Below are positions 28,017-37,027 of a DNA stretch of 64,000 nucleotides, piece by piece. The notes under the pieces are model-generated. The model ran no database searches. It saw only the letters and a list, made by a program, of their open reading frames with translations, and was not told the origin of the DNA. The DNA is from DASRDU01 sp035560235 (GTDB lineage Bacteria; Acidobacteriota; Blastocatellia; RBC074): positions 1-64,000 of the forward strand of contig DATMAG010000114.1 of the NCBI GenBank assembly GCA_035560235.1, read 5' to 3'. Numbering within the stretch: position 1 is the stretch's first letter; the number at the start of each line of letters is the position of its first letter. The position numbers were made by a program, and so were the translations under genes.

Positions 28017-28754
28017 ATGAATAAACAAGGAACATTCCGAAAGATGGTCACGGTCGCGCTGATGCTGACTGTTGGCAGTTTTTCGACGCTGCTGACCAGT
28101 TCAGCGGTGGCGCAGACTGCCCAGAAGGCGGCCGGTGAGCTTTCGGTGCGTGGGAATGTGACGCTCAATGGGGCAGCGGCCATTTCCGGCGCAACAGTTT
28201 TCAGCAACGGGACGATCAGGACGGGTGACAAAGGCTGGGCGACAGTCAGCCTCGGCAAACTGGGCCGGGTGGAACTGGCTCCGAACTCGGAGATGGTGGT
28301 GAATTTCGCCGAAAGCAATATCGGCGGGATGCTGCGTTCAGGCCGGGCGACAGTCAGCACTCCGGCAGGCACCGGCATTTCGGTGACGACGGCTGATGGC
28401 AATGCGGTGGCCGGTGGCAAAGAGGCTGCCGTGCTGACGGTGGACGTGAGCTGCGGTAACACCCGTGTGATGGCTGGCCGCAGCGATGCCAGCGTGACGG
28501 CTGGTGACAAGGTCGAGCACGTCGCGGCTGGTCAGGAAGTCTCCATCGGGGGACAGGCGAATGCGCCGCGCTGCACCCGGATGGCTGCGACCGCAGCCGC
28601 TGCGGGTGGAGCCGGTGCCGGCGGGCTGAGCGCAGGCGCGCTGGCAGCGCTGATCATCGCCGGGGTCGGTGGTGCGGTGGCTGGGGTCGTGGCTGCCTCG
28701 CAGTCTGACAGCACCAGCGCCAGTTCCATCGTCGTCAGCGGTTTCAAGCCTTAA
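28017..28754 (+). CDS. FecR-like secreted protein in the exopolysaccharide locus
   Basis: The 245-residue protein has a signal peptide (about residues 1-32, cut near AVAQ). A FecR-type beta domain follows (about 40-185), with the typical run VFSNGTIRTGDKGWATVSLGK ... VELAPNSEMVV, and a second half (VSCGNTRVMAGRSDASVTAGD). Near the C-terminus is a Gly/Ala-rich membrane-like segment (AGALAALIIAGVGGAVAGVV). FecR domains of this kind are frequent in envelope and exopolysaccharide loci, but its exact role is unknown; it is not next to a sigma factor gene. It begins after a GGAGGAA ribosome site and is followed by a hairpin at 28781, so it may be its own unit. Confidence 0.82.
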   Translation: MNKQGTFRKMVTVALMLTVGSFSTLLTSSAVAQTAQKAAGELSVRGNVTLNGAAAISGATVFSNGTIRTGDKGWATVSLGKLGRVELAPNSEMVVNFAESNIGGMLRSGRATVSTPAGTGISVTTADGNAVAGGKEAAVLTVDVSCGNTRVMAGRSDASVTAGDKVEHVAAGQEVSIGGQANAPRCTRMAATAAAAGGAGAGGLSAGALAALIIAGVGGAVAGVVAASQSDSTSASSIVVSGFKP

Positions 28755-28780
28755 TTTCCGGAACCAGGATCTGGAAAGAA

Positions 28781-28825
28781 TGCGCGCCGTCCTCTCAAAA
28801 CAACAGTTGCTGAGAGGACGGCGCA
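28781..28825 (+). terminator. Hairpin after the FecR-like gene
   Basis: The arms at 28781-28797 and 28811-28825 pair over 15 bases with a 2-base bulge around a 13-base loop. It lies 26 bases after the stop codon. A clear T-run is lacking. Confidence 0.6.
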
Positions 28826-28998
28826 CTGCTGTTTGCAGCCCTTCATGATTAACAGTGCCAGACCTCTTTCACCTCACGCTTCCGACTGCTGCCGGAACGC
28901 CCGCACCGCGCTGATCTGCCATCCGCCCGGCTGTGTTTCTCATTCTCAGTGCTGGTGTGTATCATCAGCTGCAATCTGACCCTGATGGGAGAAGGATT

Positions 28999-29991
28999 AT
29001 GATTACCCGGAAGATCACAGGCCTCTCTTTCCTGCTTCTGTTCTGCTGTGCGATGGCCGCTCAGGCGCAGACGCCGACTGACGGACAACCGGCTGAAAAG
29101 CGCGCAATGGGGCGCGATTACCGCATCGGGCCGGGCGACGTGCTGCTCGTTGAAGTCGCCGGAGAGCCTGACCTCAAACGCAGGGCCAGAGTCTCGGAAC
29201 AGGGCACCATCAGCCTGCTGTATGTCGGTGACCTGAAGGTTGAAGGGCTGACGGTGGCCGAGGCTGGCGCGCTGCTGCGGCGCAGTTACCTGAGCATCCT
29301 CAAGCAGCCCGAAGTGACGGTCTACATCGAGGAGTACGGCGCGCACATCGCTTCAGTCATCGGCGCTGTCAACAAGCCGCGCCGGGTGCCGCTGACCCGC
29401 GAACTGCGCGTCTTCGATCTGCTCAGTGAAGGCGGCGGGCTGACGGAGAAGGCTGGCAACATCGTTCAGCTCATTCACGTCAACCGCAACGCGGGCGGCG
29501 AACAGGGCAGCGCCGAAGGCAGAATCGAAACCTCGGAAGGCGCGATCATTGCTGAAAGCGTGGAATACATTGATCTGCGCGATCTCGTGCGGCGGCCTGA
29601 ACTCAACCGTGTGATTCGTGACGGCGATGTGATCGTAGTGCCTGAAGCCAGCGTCTTTTTCGTCACCGGCAGCGTCAGAAAGCCCGGTCAGTTTGTGCTG
29701 AAGGAAGCCGTCAGAGTCTCTCAGGCAATTGCCATGGCCGGCGGCCTCGAACTCGACTCGAAGAAGAAGGAGATTCAGCTCATTCGCTCGACCGAGCCGG
29801 GTAAACAGGCCACAGTCGCGCGGGTCATCAACCTGGCTGAGATTGAAAAGGATCCGAGCAAGGACATCTATCTGCAACCTTACGATGTGGTGATGGTGCC
29901 TGAATCAACGCGCGCGAAAAACACGCGCACCCTGGTGCAAACCTTTGCCGGGGGCCTGGCCAGCGCGCTCGGCTGGGGAATCATTCGCTAA
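28999..29991 (+). CDS. Wza-like polysaccharide export protein
   Basis: I choose the ATG at 28999 because AGAAGGA lies just upstream and it gives a clean signal peptide (ITGLSFLLLFCCAMAAQAQ); the open frame extends 22 codons further without support. The mature protein has a polysaccharide export (PES) domain (about 35-115, starting YRIGPGDVLLVEVAGEPDL) and two SLBB-like beta-grasp domains (about 120-225, and 235-320 with FFVTGSVRKPGQFVL). It should form or feed the outer-membrane channel for the polymer. The Wzc-like kinase gene follows after 21 bases. It has no lipobox cysteine, unlike classic Wza. Confidence 0.92.
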   Translation: MITRKITGLSFLLLFCCAMAAQAQTPTDGQPAEKRAMGRDYRIGPGDVLLVEVAGEPDLKRRARVSEQGTISLLYVGDLKVEGLTVAEAGALLRRSYLSILKQPEVTVYIEEYGAHIASVIGAVNKPRRVPLTRELRVFDLLSEGGGLTEKAGNIVQLIHVNRNAGGEQGSAEGRIETSEGAIIAESVEYIDLRDLVRRPELNRVIRDGDVIVVPEASVFFVTGSVRKPGQFVLKEAVRVSQAIAMAGGLELDSKKKEIQLIRSTEPGKQATVARVINLAEIEKDPSKDIYLQPYDVVMVPESTRAKNTRTLVQTFAGGLASALGWGIIR

Positions 29992-30012
29992 CAAACCACA
30001 GACAGTCATTCA

Positions 30013-32301
30013 ATGAAGAAGAACAACCCTGATCAGAAAGCCCTGCCAGGCGCTTCAGTCCCGGCCCCGGCAGCGACAACCTCAAAGGAACTTGACGTTC
30101 GCCGTCCTGCGGGCGGTTATCCGGCCTACAGCCGCTACCCGGCCATCGAAGTTGAAAAGAACACGCTGCGCGAATACTGGGGCATTCTGCTCAAGCACAA
30201 ATGGATCGTCCTGACGACGCTGGTCGTGCTGGTGACGATTGTGGCGATTGGCACGTTTCTGACGCGCCCGGTTTACCGCGCCGAAACGAGAGTCGAAGTC
30301 GGACGCGACGCCGAGCGCATTATGACGGGTCAGCGCATCTCGGATGTCGAAACGGCCAATGTCTTCAACCCGCTCTTTCTGCAGACGCAGGTGGACATTC
30401 TGCAAAGCCGCGATCTGGCCCGCCGCGTGATTCAGCGCCTCAATCTGAGCGAACACGAGGAGTTCAGGGGCAAACCCGAACAGGCCGCTCAGGCTCCGGC
30501 GCTCAGTGAAAACGAACGCGACACGCGCCTCGTCAACGCCTTTCAGTCCCGCTACGCCGTCAACGTCGGACGCATGAGCCGCGTCGTGACGCTGAGTTTC
30601 GACGCGCACGATCCGAAGCTGGCCGCAAGCGTCGCCAATGCGCTGGCCGATGAGTACATTGAATGGACGATGGAGAGCCGGCTCAAGGGCGTCGAAACCG
30701 CCAAGACCTTTCTGACCCGGCGCGTGAAGGAGGCCGAAGCTGAACTGCGCAAGTCCGAAGCCGATTATCAGCAGTACGCAGCCTCGCACAAAATCATCTC
30801 GCTCAGCGACAGCGGCAACATCACCGTCGAACGCACTGCCGAACTCAACCGCCAGCTCGTCCAGGCGCAGGATGAACTGCGCCGCGCCGAAGCGATTTAT
30901 CAGCAGAGCCAGAAGGTCGCGCCCGACGAACTGCCGCAGGTGCTCAACGATGTCACCATTCAGAACCTTTCGAAGGAACTGAGCAAACAGGAGCAGGAAC
31001 TGGCCAACCTCTCGGCCCGTTACCAGCCGACCTATCCGGCGGTGAAGCAGGTGCAGGAACAGGTCGAACAGTTGAAAAAACAACTGGTCGAAGCGAAGGC
31101 AAAGATCGTCAAGAACATCGCCACGCAGTACCAGGTCGCAAAGCAGCGCGAGGCGAAACTCTCAGCCGCGCTCAGCCAGTCGAAGGGCGAGGCGATTCAG
31201 CAGAACCGCGAATCAATCGAGCTGAACATGCTCCGGCAGAAGCTCGACACCGACCGCAAGATTTACGACGACCTGCTGCAGCAGTTGCGCCGCGCCGGAG
31301 TTGAAAGCGAATTCCAGCCGACCAACATTCGCGTCGTGCAGACCGCCGAAGTGCCGCTCTATCCGGTCAAGCCGCGCAAGGTGCTCAATCTGGGTCTGGC
31401 CGTGCTGGTCGGGCTGGCGCTCGGCGTCGGGCTGGCCTTCTTCCGCGAATATCTGGACAACACGATTCGCACTGCCGAGGATGTTGAAAAGATCGTCAAG
31501 CTGCCGCCGCTCGGCGCGATTCCGTCGCTGCAGGTGCTGGCCAGGCGGCGGATGCTCAATTACGAGCCGAACGAGAACGGGCAGCAGAACGGCAGCCTGA
31601 CGCTCGTGCATTCCAACAGCGAACTGCTCTCGCAGCACGAATCGCTCTCGTCGTTTGCTGAAGCTTATCGCGCCCTGCGCACTTCGATTCTGCTCTCGTC
31701 AGCCGAACACGCGCCGCGCGCGATTATGGTGACGAGCAGCTATCCGGCTGAAGGCAAGACGACCATCGTCGCCAACACCGCGATTTCGCTCGCGCAGACC
31801 GATGCGCGCGTAGTTGTGCTTGACGCCGATATGCGGCGTCCGCGCTGTCACAAGATTCTGCGGCTCAACAACGATGTCGGACTGTCGAATTACCTGTCGG
31901 GCCGCGCCGAAATTGACGATCTGATTCAGAAGCACGCCATCCCGAATCTGCACGTCATCACTGCCGGGCCGGTGCCTCCGAATCCGGCGGAGCTGCTCAG
32001 TTCCACCCGGCTGCGCAAACTGATCGAGGAACTCTGCGAACGCTTCGATCACGTCATCATTGATTCGCCGCCGGTCATCAATGTCAGTGATGCGCTGATC
32101 GTGTCACCGCTCGTTGACGGAGTCGTGATCGTTGTCAAAGGCGGACAGACGCCGCGCGAAGCCGTGCTGCGCACCCGCCAGGCTCTTTTTGAGGTCAACG
32201 CCAGAGTCTTCGGCGTCGTCCTCAACAGCATTGATCTCGACGCAGATCGCTATTACTACAAGTACAAGTATTCCTATTACAGCTACGGCTCCTCGGATTA
32301 G
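30013..32301 (+). CDS. Wzc-like polysaccharide co-polymerase and tyrosine autokinase
   Basis: The 762-residue inner-membrane protein has a Wzz-type N-terminal domain with a membrane segment at about 64-84. Then comes a long periplasmic coiled coil with a GNVR-like stretch (LSARYQPTYPAVKQVQEQVE), a second membrane segment at about 457-477 and a cytoplasmic BY-kinase domain. The kinase has Walker A around 575-585 (YPAEGKTT), Walker A-prime VVVLDADMRRPR and Walker B VIIDSPPV. The C-terminus is a tyrosine cluster (DADRYYYKYKYSYYSYGSSD) that should be the autophosphorylation tail. It controls polymer length and assembly with the Wza-like protein encoded just before it. There is no clear ribosome site at the ATG. 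A heptamer hairpin follows directly after the stop. Confidence 0.95.
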   Translation: MKKNNPDQKALPGASVPAPAATTSKELDVRRPAGGYPAYSRYPAIEVEKNTLREYWGILLKHKWIVLTTLVVLVTIVAIGTFLTRPVYRAETRVEVGRDAERIMTGQRISDVETANVFNPLFLQTQVDILQSRDLARRVIQRLNLSEHEEFRGKPEQAAQAPALSENERDTRLVNAFQSRYAVNVGRMSRVVTLSFDAHDPKLAASVANALADEYIEWTMESRLKGVETAKTFLTRRVKEAEAELRKSEADYQQYAASHKIISLSDSGNITVERTAELNRQLVQAQDELRRAEAIYQQSQKVAPDELPQVLNDVTIQNLSKELSKQEQELANLSARYQPTYPAVKQVQEQVEQLKKQLVEAKAKIVKNIATQYQVAKQREAKLSAALSQSKGEAIQQNRESIELNMLRQKLDTDRKIYDDLLQQLRRAGVESEFQPTNIRVVQTAEVPLYPVKPRKVLNLGLAVLVGLALGVGLAFFREYLDNTIRTAEDVEKIVKLPPLGAIPSLQVLARRRMLNYEPNENGQQNGSLTLVHSNSELLSQHESLSSFAEAYRALRTSILLSSAEHAPRAIMVTSSYPAEGKTTIVANTAISLAQTDARVVVLDADMRRPRCHKILRLNNDVGLSNYLSGRAEIDDLIQKHAIPNLHVITAGPVPPNPAELLSSTRLRKLIEELCERFDHVIIDSPPVINVSDALIVSPLVDGVVIVVKGGQTPREAVLRTRQALFEVNARVFGVVLNSIDLDADRYYYKYKYSYYSYGSSD

Positions 32302-32391
32302 TGGTCAGTGGTCAGTCGTCAGTCGTCAGCGGAAAGAGAACTGCTCTTCACTGACGACTGACGACTGACCACTGACGACTGACCACTGACA
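32301..32391. repeat. Long hairpin built from GTCAGTG/TGACGAC heptamers
   Basis: The left arm (32301-32338) contains GGTCAGT and CGTCAGT units in tandem; the right arm (32344-32391) contains the complementary TGACGAC and TGACCAC units. The arms pair over about 35-40 bases around a 5-base loop, and the right arm has one extra heptamer. The left arm begins at the last base of the Wzc-like stop codon, and the right arm ends 8 bases before the next ATG. Confidence 0.9.
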
Positions 32392-32399
32392 ACTTCTCC

Positions 32400-33713
32400 A
32401 TGCCCCTGCGTTTCATTGTTTTCATCGTTGTTCTGACAGCGGCTCTGCTCGCGGGCCGGGCTGTGCTGAATGATTTCATCGGGCAGGCGCTGATTGAATA
32501 TGGCGACAGCGACGTGACGCGTGAGGCGGCAGTCGCGTTTGCGCCGGGCAATCCTGAAGTGCTTTCAGCGCGTGGCCGCTATCTGCTCAATCGCGCTGAA
32601 CCGGCAAGGCCCGCGCAGGCAGTGGCCGATCTCGAGCGCGCCGTGGCAATCTCGCCGCGCGATTATCGTTATCACGTCGAACTGAGCCGGGCATATGAGA
32701 TGAATGGCGAAACAGCGCGCGCCGAACAGTCGCTGCAGCGCGCTGTCGAACTCGCGCCGCGTTATTTTGAAACGCGCTGGGCGCTCGCCAATCTGCGACT
32801 GCGAGCCGGGAAAAGTGATGAAGCGATTGCTGACTTTCGCGCCGCGCTTGAACTGTCCGGCGGCTTTGCCTGTCCGCCGCATCAGGATGCCGTCCTGAGC
32901 GCGTATTCAGCGATCACGCAGGCGATGGGGCCGAATCTGGAAGCGCTGAGGAAGGTCACTCCTGCCGACACGCTGGCGCAGACCTTTCTGGCCGGGTTTC
33001 TGGCTTCGACTCAGGGCCAGGCGGGAATTGATGCCGCGCTCGATCTGTGGCGGCATCTGCCGCAGGATAACGCGCACGCCTGGCGCAGGCTGACTTTTCA
33101 ACTGCTCGCATACACGCAGAATGCGAACAGATTCACCGACGCACGCGAACTGTGGCAGAGCCTGATTCGTCGTGAAGGCATCGAGTCTGCCAGTGACGAC
33201 AATCTGATGACGAACCCCGGCTTCGAGCAGCAGCCCGTCGGCGAGCGGTATCAGGGTTATGACAATGCGCAGGCCGGATTCGACTGGGTCTTTGCCGCGC
33301 CGCATCCGCAGGTGCGCGCGCGCCGCGACAGCGCAGTCGCCCGCAGCGGCGCGCAGTCGCTGCATCTGACCTTCAATTCGGTGATGCGCGCTGAATTTCA
33401 GCACGTCTCACAACTGATCTCAGTCGAACCGGCGCGTTCGTACCGGCTGAGCTTCTTTGTCAGAACAGAGCGGATGCCTGAGAACGGGCCGTTCGTTGAA
33501 CTGACCGACGCGGCGCAGCCCGGACTCTTTGCGCTGCGCGCGGTCGTGCCAGGCGGCAGCAGCAACTGGCGCGAGGTCAGCCTTGCTTTCACTACGCTGC
33601 CCGGAACGCACGCGCTGCGGCTCGTGATCCGCTGTCCGCTGCTGACCGAATTCAGCGGCGCGAGCCCCGGCGAGTTGTGGCTTGATGATTTCAGGCTGGA
33701 AGAAACCAGGTAA
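32400..33713 (+). CDS. TPR protein with C-terminal carbohydrate-binding-like domain
   Basis: The 437-residue protein has an N-terminal membrane anchor (FIVFIVVLTAALLAGRAVL). Tetratricopeptide repeats follow (about 40-150, e.g. ARPAQAVADLERAVAISPRD and GKSDEAIADFRAALELSGG), then a helical middle region. The C-terminal beta domain (about 265-435) starts with NLMTNPGFEQQPVG and looks like a jelly-roll carbohydrate-binding module. It lies between the kinase and the polymerase-like genes and overlaps or touches the latter, so it probably helps assemble or terminate the polymer at the inner membrane. No ribosome site is visible: the space before the ATG is filled by heptamer repeats. Confidence 0.85.
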   Translation: MPLRFIVFIVVLTAALLAGRAVLNDFIGQALIEYGDSDVTREAAVAFAPGNPEVLSARGRYLLNRAEPARPAQAVADLERAVAISPRDYRYHVELSRAYEMNGETARAEQSLQRAVELAPRYFETRWALANLRLRAGKSDEAIADFRAALELSGGFACPPHQDAVLSAYSAITQAMGPNLEALRKVTPADTLAQTFLAGFLASTQGQAGIDAALDLWRHLPQDNAHAWRRLTFQLLAYTQNANRFTDARELWQSLIRREGIESASDDNLMTNPGFEQQPVGERYQGYDNAQAGFDWVFAAPHPQVRARRDSAVARSGAQSLHLTFNSVMRAEFQHVSQLISVEPARSYRLSFFVRTERMPENGPFVELTDAAQPGLFALRAVVPGGSSNWREVSLAFTTLPGTHALRLVIRCPLLTEFSGASPGELWLDDFRLEETR

Positions 33714-33720
33714 TGAAGCG

Positions 33721-35082
33721 ATGAAAAAGGCCCCGCCCAGCCGGACAATCGGCGCCTCCCTGCGGCGCGTGTTGCAGCCTGCGCTCAGGCGGCTGATTGT
33801 GGCCGATCTGCTGGCGGTGCTGATTTGCGCGCCGCTGGCTTACGGCACGGTCGAAGCCTGGTCGGTGACGCTCTTTGAACTCAACGCGCTGCTGCTCGCC
33901 GTGCTGCTCGCGCTGAGGCTGGCGCTCAATCCTGAAGCCCGCTTCCGGTTTCACCGGCTGATGCTGCCGCTCGCGGCCCTGCTCCTGCTCGGAGTAGCGC
34001 AACTGATTCCGGTTTCGGCGCAGTCGCCGCCGACTCTTTCGCTCGATCCGTTTGCGACGTGGCAGACGGTCGTGAAACTGCTCGCGCTGCTGATTTATTT
34101 CATCGTGGCGGTGAATGTGCTCAGAAGCCACTCGCGACTGCGCCTGACTTTTATGGTGCTGGCATGGCTCGGTTTTGCGCTGGCCTTTTTCGGGATCATG
34201 CAGAAGCTGACGTGGAACGGCAGACTTTACTGGGTGCGCCCGCTCAGTCACGGCGCGCCCTTCGGCCCGTTCGTCAATTACAATCACTTCGCCGGGCTGA
34301 TGGAGATGCTCTTTGCGCTGCCCTTCGCGTATCTGCTTTTTGGCGGAGTCAGCCGCGAGAAAAGATCGCTCTGGTTTTTCGTTTCGGTGATGATGGCGGC
34401 TTCGATCATCGTCTCGCTCTCGCGCGGCGGGATGCTGGCGCTCGGGATTGAAATTATCGCGTTCGGATTCATCAGCCGGACGCTGCGGCGGCGCTGGCGC
34501 GCGGCGGGAATTCCCAGGGCGTTTGCGCTGTCGGCGCTCGCAGCCATTGCGCTGCTTGCCCTGTGGATCAGTTACGATCAGGTTGCCGCGCGCTGGAAGA
34601 ACCTTAGCAGCGGCGGGCTTGAACTCTCTGTCGCGGGCCGCCTGGAAGCGTGGCGCAATTCGTGGCAGATGTTTCGCGAGCATCCGGTTGCGGGTGTCGG
34701 CCTCGGCGCTTTTCCGACGGTCTATCCGGCTTACGGTCAGTCATCGGCCTATCGCGAGCGGCTGGAGCAGGCGCACAATGATTATCTGCAACTGCTCACC
34801 GATGGCGGAATCATCGGCGGCGCGATCGGGCTGTGGTTTCTGGTTGAACTGCTGCTGCTCGCGCGGCGACAGTGGCAGCGGATCAGCGCGGATCAGACCA
34901 TCAGTCGTCTTGAGCGCAGTCTGATCATCGGCAGTTTCGTGGCCATCCTCGGACTGCTCATTCACAGTTTCACCGATTTCAATTTGCAGATCACATCGAA
35001 TGCATTGTTCTTTCTGATAATGGTCGCCATTGCGGCCTCATCTGATCATCGTCAGTCGGAATCACTGACTGCTGACCACTAA
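33721..35082 (+). CDS. O-antigen polymerase/ligase-like membrane protein (Wzy_C type), first copy
   Basis: I prefer the ATG at 33721, 7 bases after the previous stop; an in-frame start at 33682 would overlap the TPR gene by 32 bases. The protein (about 453 residues) has about ten membrane segments. The Wzy_C-type periplasmic loop carries GRLEAWRNSWQMFREHPVAG ... GAFPTVYPAYGQ and then AHNDYLQLLTDGG, the most conserved part of O-antigen ligases and polymerases. It would polymerise the repeat unit or attach the polymer. The last codons (ESLTADH) are encoded by degenerate heptamer repeats that spill into the gene end. Confidence 0.9.
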   Translation: MKKAPPSRTIGASLRRVLQPALRRLIVADLLAVLICAPLAYGTVEAWSVTLFELNALLLAVLLALRLALNPEARFRFHRLMLPLAALLLLGVAQLIPVSAQSPPTLSLDPFATWQTVVKLLALLIYFIVAVNVLRSHSRLRLTFMVLAWLGFALAFFGIMQKLTWNGRLYWVRPLSHGAPFGPFVNYNHFAGLMEMLFALPFAYLLFGGVSREKRSLWFFVSVMMAASIIVSLSRGGMLALGIEIIAFGFISRTLRRRWRAAGIPRAFALSALAAIALLALWISYDQVAARWKNLSSGGLELSVAGRLEAWRNSWQMFREHPVAGVGLGAFPTVYPAYGQSSAYRERLEQAHNDYLQLLTDGGIIGGAIGLWFLVELLLLARRQWQRISADQTISRLERSLIIGSFVAILGLLIHSFTDFNLQITSNALFFLIMVAIAASSDHRQSESLTADH

Positions 35083-35086
35083 CCAC
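35051..35086 (+). repeat. Degenerate heptamer repeat at the end of the polymerase-like gene
   Basis: GTCAGTC, CTGACTG, CTGACCAC and TAACCACTG units follow one another here. They are related to the arrays at 9960 and 32301. The repeat encodes the last residues and stop of the preceding gene and ends 8 bases before the next ATG. Confidence 0.65.
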
Positions 35087-35093
35087 TGTTGTC

Positions 35094-36206
35094 ATGAAAG
35101 TCCCGTTACTCGATTTACGCGCACAACATCAGACGATTCGCGCCGAAGTGATGGCGGCGGTCGAGCGCGTCTTTGAAAATCAGACCTTCGTGCTCGGCGC
35201 AGAGGTCAGCGAATTTGAAAAGTCAGCGGCAGAGTATTGCCGCGTGAAACACGCCATCGGCTGCGCTTCAGGTTCTGACGCGCTGCTGCTGGCGCTGATG
35301 GCTTACGACATCGGGCCGGGCGATGAAGTCATCACCGTGCCCTTCACTTTCTTTGCCACTGCCGGAGCGATTGCGCGCACCGGCGCGCGTCCGGTCTTCG
35401 TGGACATCAACGCCGATGATTTCAACATTGATGTCTCACAAATCGAACGCGCCATCACCCCGCGCACAAAAGCTGTCATGCCTGTGCATCTGTTCGGACA
35501 GTGCGCCGCGATGGACGCGATCAGCGAAATCGCGCAGCGTCACCGCCTGCCCGTCATCGAAGACGCCGCCCAGGCCATCGGCTCAGAGATCAACCATCGC
35601 CGCGCCGGAACGATGGGCGAGATCGGCTGCTTCAGTTTCTTTCCGTCCAAGAACCTGGGCGGCGCAGGCGACGGCGGCCTGCTCACCACGAACGATGATG
35701 ACCTGGCCGAAAAGCTGATGATGCTGCGCGTGCACGGGAGCAAAGTGAAATACTTTCATCGTTATGTCGGCATCAACAGCCGCCTCGATGCGCTCCAGGC
35801 CGCCGTGCTCAACGTCAAGCTGAAATACCTTGATGAATGGACAGCCGCGCGGCAGCGCAACGCCGACCGTTACAACCAGCTCTTTGCTGAAGCAGCCCTT
35901 GAAGAAGTCACCACGCCCATTGCGCATCCGGGTTATCGGCACATTTACAACCAGTACACGATCCGCTGCGCCCGCCGCGATGAACTGATGGCGTATCTGA
36001 AGGAGCAGGACATCGGCACTGAAATCTATTACCCCGTTCCGCTGCATTTGCAGGAATGCTTCGCGTACCTCGGCGGACGCGCAGGCGACCTGCCCGTGTC
36101 AGAACAGGCCGCGCACGAATGCCTCTCGCTGCCGGTCTATCCCGAACTGACGGCAGAGATGCAGCAGTATGTGGTGGAGAAGGTCGCAGAGTTTTACCGG
36201 GTCTGA
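35094..36206 (+). CDS. DegT/DnrJ/EryC1/StrS-family sugar aminotransferase
   Basis: The 370-residue PLP enzyme matches the DegT family over its full length: VPLLDLRAQHQTIRAEV at the start, GCASGSDALLLALMAYDIGPGDEVI, VIEDAAQAIGSE, and the PLP lysine Lys186 in FFPSKNLGGAGDGG. It transfers an amino group to a keto-sugar nucleotide, giving an amino sugar for the polymer. The keto-sugar producer is not obvious in the locus. The start directly follows a heptamer repeat with no ribosome site. The next gene starts 2 bases after its stop. Confidence 0.95.
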   Translation: MKVPLLDLRAQHQTIRAEVMAAVERVFENQTFVLGAEVSEFEKSAAEYCRVKHAIGCASGSDALLLALMAYDIGPGDEVITVPFTFFATAGAIARTGARPVFVDINADDFNIDVSQIERAITPRTKAVMPVHLFGQCAAMDAISEIAQRHRLPVIEDAAQAIGSEINHRRAGTMGEIGCFSFFPSKNLGGAGDGGLLTTNDDDLAEKLMMLRVHGSKVKYFHRYVGINSRLDALQAAVLNVKLKYLDEWTAARQRNADRYNQLFAEAALEEVTTPIAHPGYRHIYNQYTIRCARRDELMAYLKEQDIGTEIYYPVPLHLQECFAYLGGRAGDLPVSEQAAHECLSLPVYPELTAEMQQYVVEKVAEFYRV

Positions 36207-36208
36207 AG

Positions 36209-36946
36209 ATGATTTTCAGTTATTCAAAACTGGCCACTTCGGTTCGGCAAATCTTCAACAGCGTCGGCCTTGAAATCAGCCGGTTTGATAAATGCCCGCG
36301 TCACACGTGGCTGGGGCTGCGGCATCGGCCCATTCGCACAGTCATTGACATCGGGGCCAACCGGGGACAGTTTGCCCGGTCGGTGCTGTCGCTCTTTCCG
36401 GCGGCGCGCCTGTATTGCTTCGAGCCGTTGCGCGAGGCCTTTGATGAATTGAAACAATGGGCCGCGACTCAATCGCCCGGACAGGTGAATGTCTTTCAGG
36501 TGGCGCTCGGTGCGCGTGAAGGCGCGGTTGAAATGTTCCTGCACACGGAGCATGACACTTCATCATCGCTGCTGCGAACGACCGGCACCTCTGAATCGCT
36601 CTACCCCTTCACCACCGCGCAGCGCACGGTTCCTGTTAACCTGACAACGCTTGATGCCGTGTGCGCCGGAATCACGCTTGAACCTGATGTCCTCATCAAG
36701 ATTGATACCCAGGGATATGAGAAGCAGGTGCTGCTGGGCGGCAGCGCGACGCTGCGGCGGGCACAAACCTGCATTCTGGAAATAAACCTGTTCGATCTTT
36801 ACGAATCGCAGGCCTCGTTCAGTGAACTGGTCAGCCTGCTCGATGAGGCTGGTTATCGTTATGCCGGAAATCTGGAGCAGAGCTGTGACCATCAGGGGCA
36901 GGTCATTTTTATTGATGCCGTATTTATCAGGCGGCCCGGCGAATGA
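36209..36946 (+). CDS. FkbM-family methyltransferase
   Basis: I use the ATG at 36209, immediately after the preceding stop; the frame continues upstream only as overlap with the aminotransferase gene. The 245-residue product has the SAM motif VIDIGANRGQFARSVLSLFP, CFEPLREAFDEL, and the late FkbM motif VLIKIDTQGYEKQVLLGG. FkbM proteins O-methylate sugars or other hydroxyl groups; here a methylated sugar in the exopolysaccharide is likely. It is in the middle of the gene run and has normal length. Confidence 0.92.
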   Translation: MIFSYSKLATSVRQIFNSVGLEISRFDKCPRHTWLGLRHRPIRTVIDIGANRGQFARSVLSLFPAARLYCFEPLREAFDELKQWAATQSPGQVNVFQVALGAREGAVEMFLHTEHDTSSSLLRTTGTSESLYPFTTAQRTVPVNLTTLDAVCAGITLEPDVLIKIDTQGYEKQVLLGGSATLRRAQTCILEINLFDLYESQASFSELVSLLDEAGYRYAGNLEQSCDHQGQVIFIDAVFIRRPGE

Positions 36947-37027
36947 ACGTGGCAGATTGAATGGCGACTGCCGGAAGATAAAGATGAAGGCAGCGGACAG
37001 CTACAGTCAGACGGAGGCAGACCGAAG

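Noticed and set aside
33691..34683. 330-residue minus-strand open frame opposite the first polymerase-like gene
   Set aside because: Arg/Gln/His-rich translation mirrors hydrophobic codons of the membrane protein; no features of its own.
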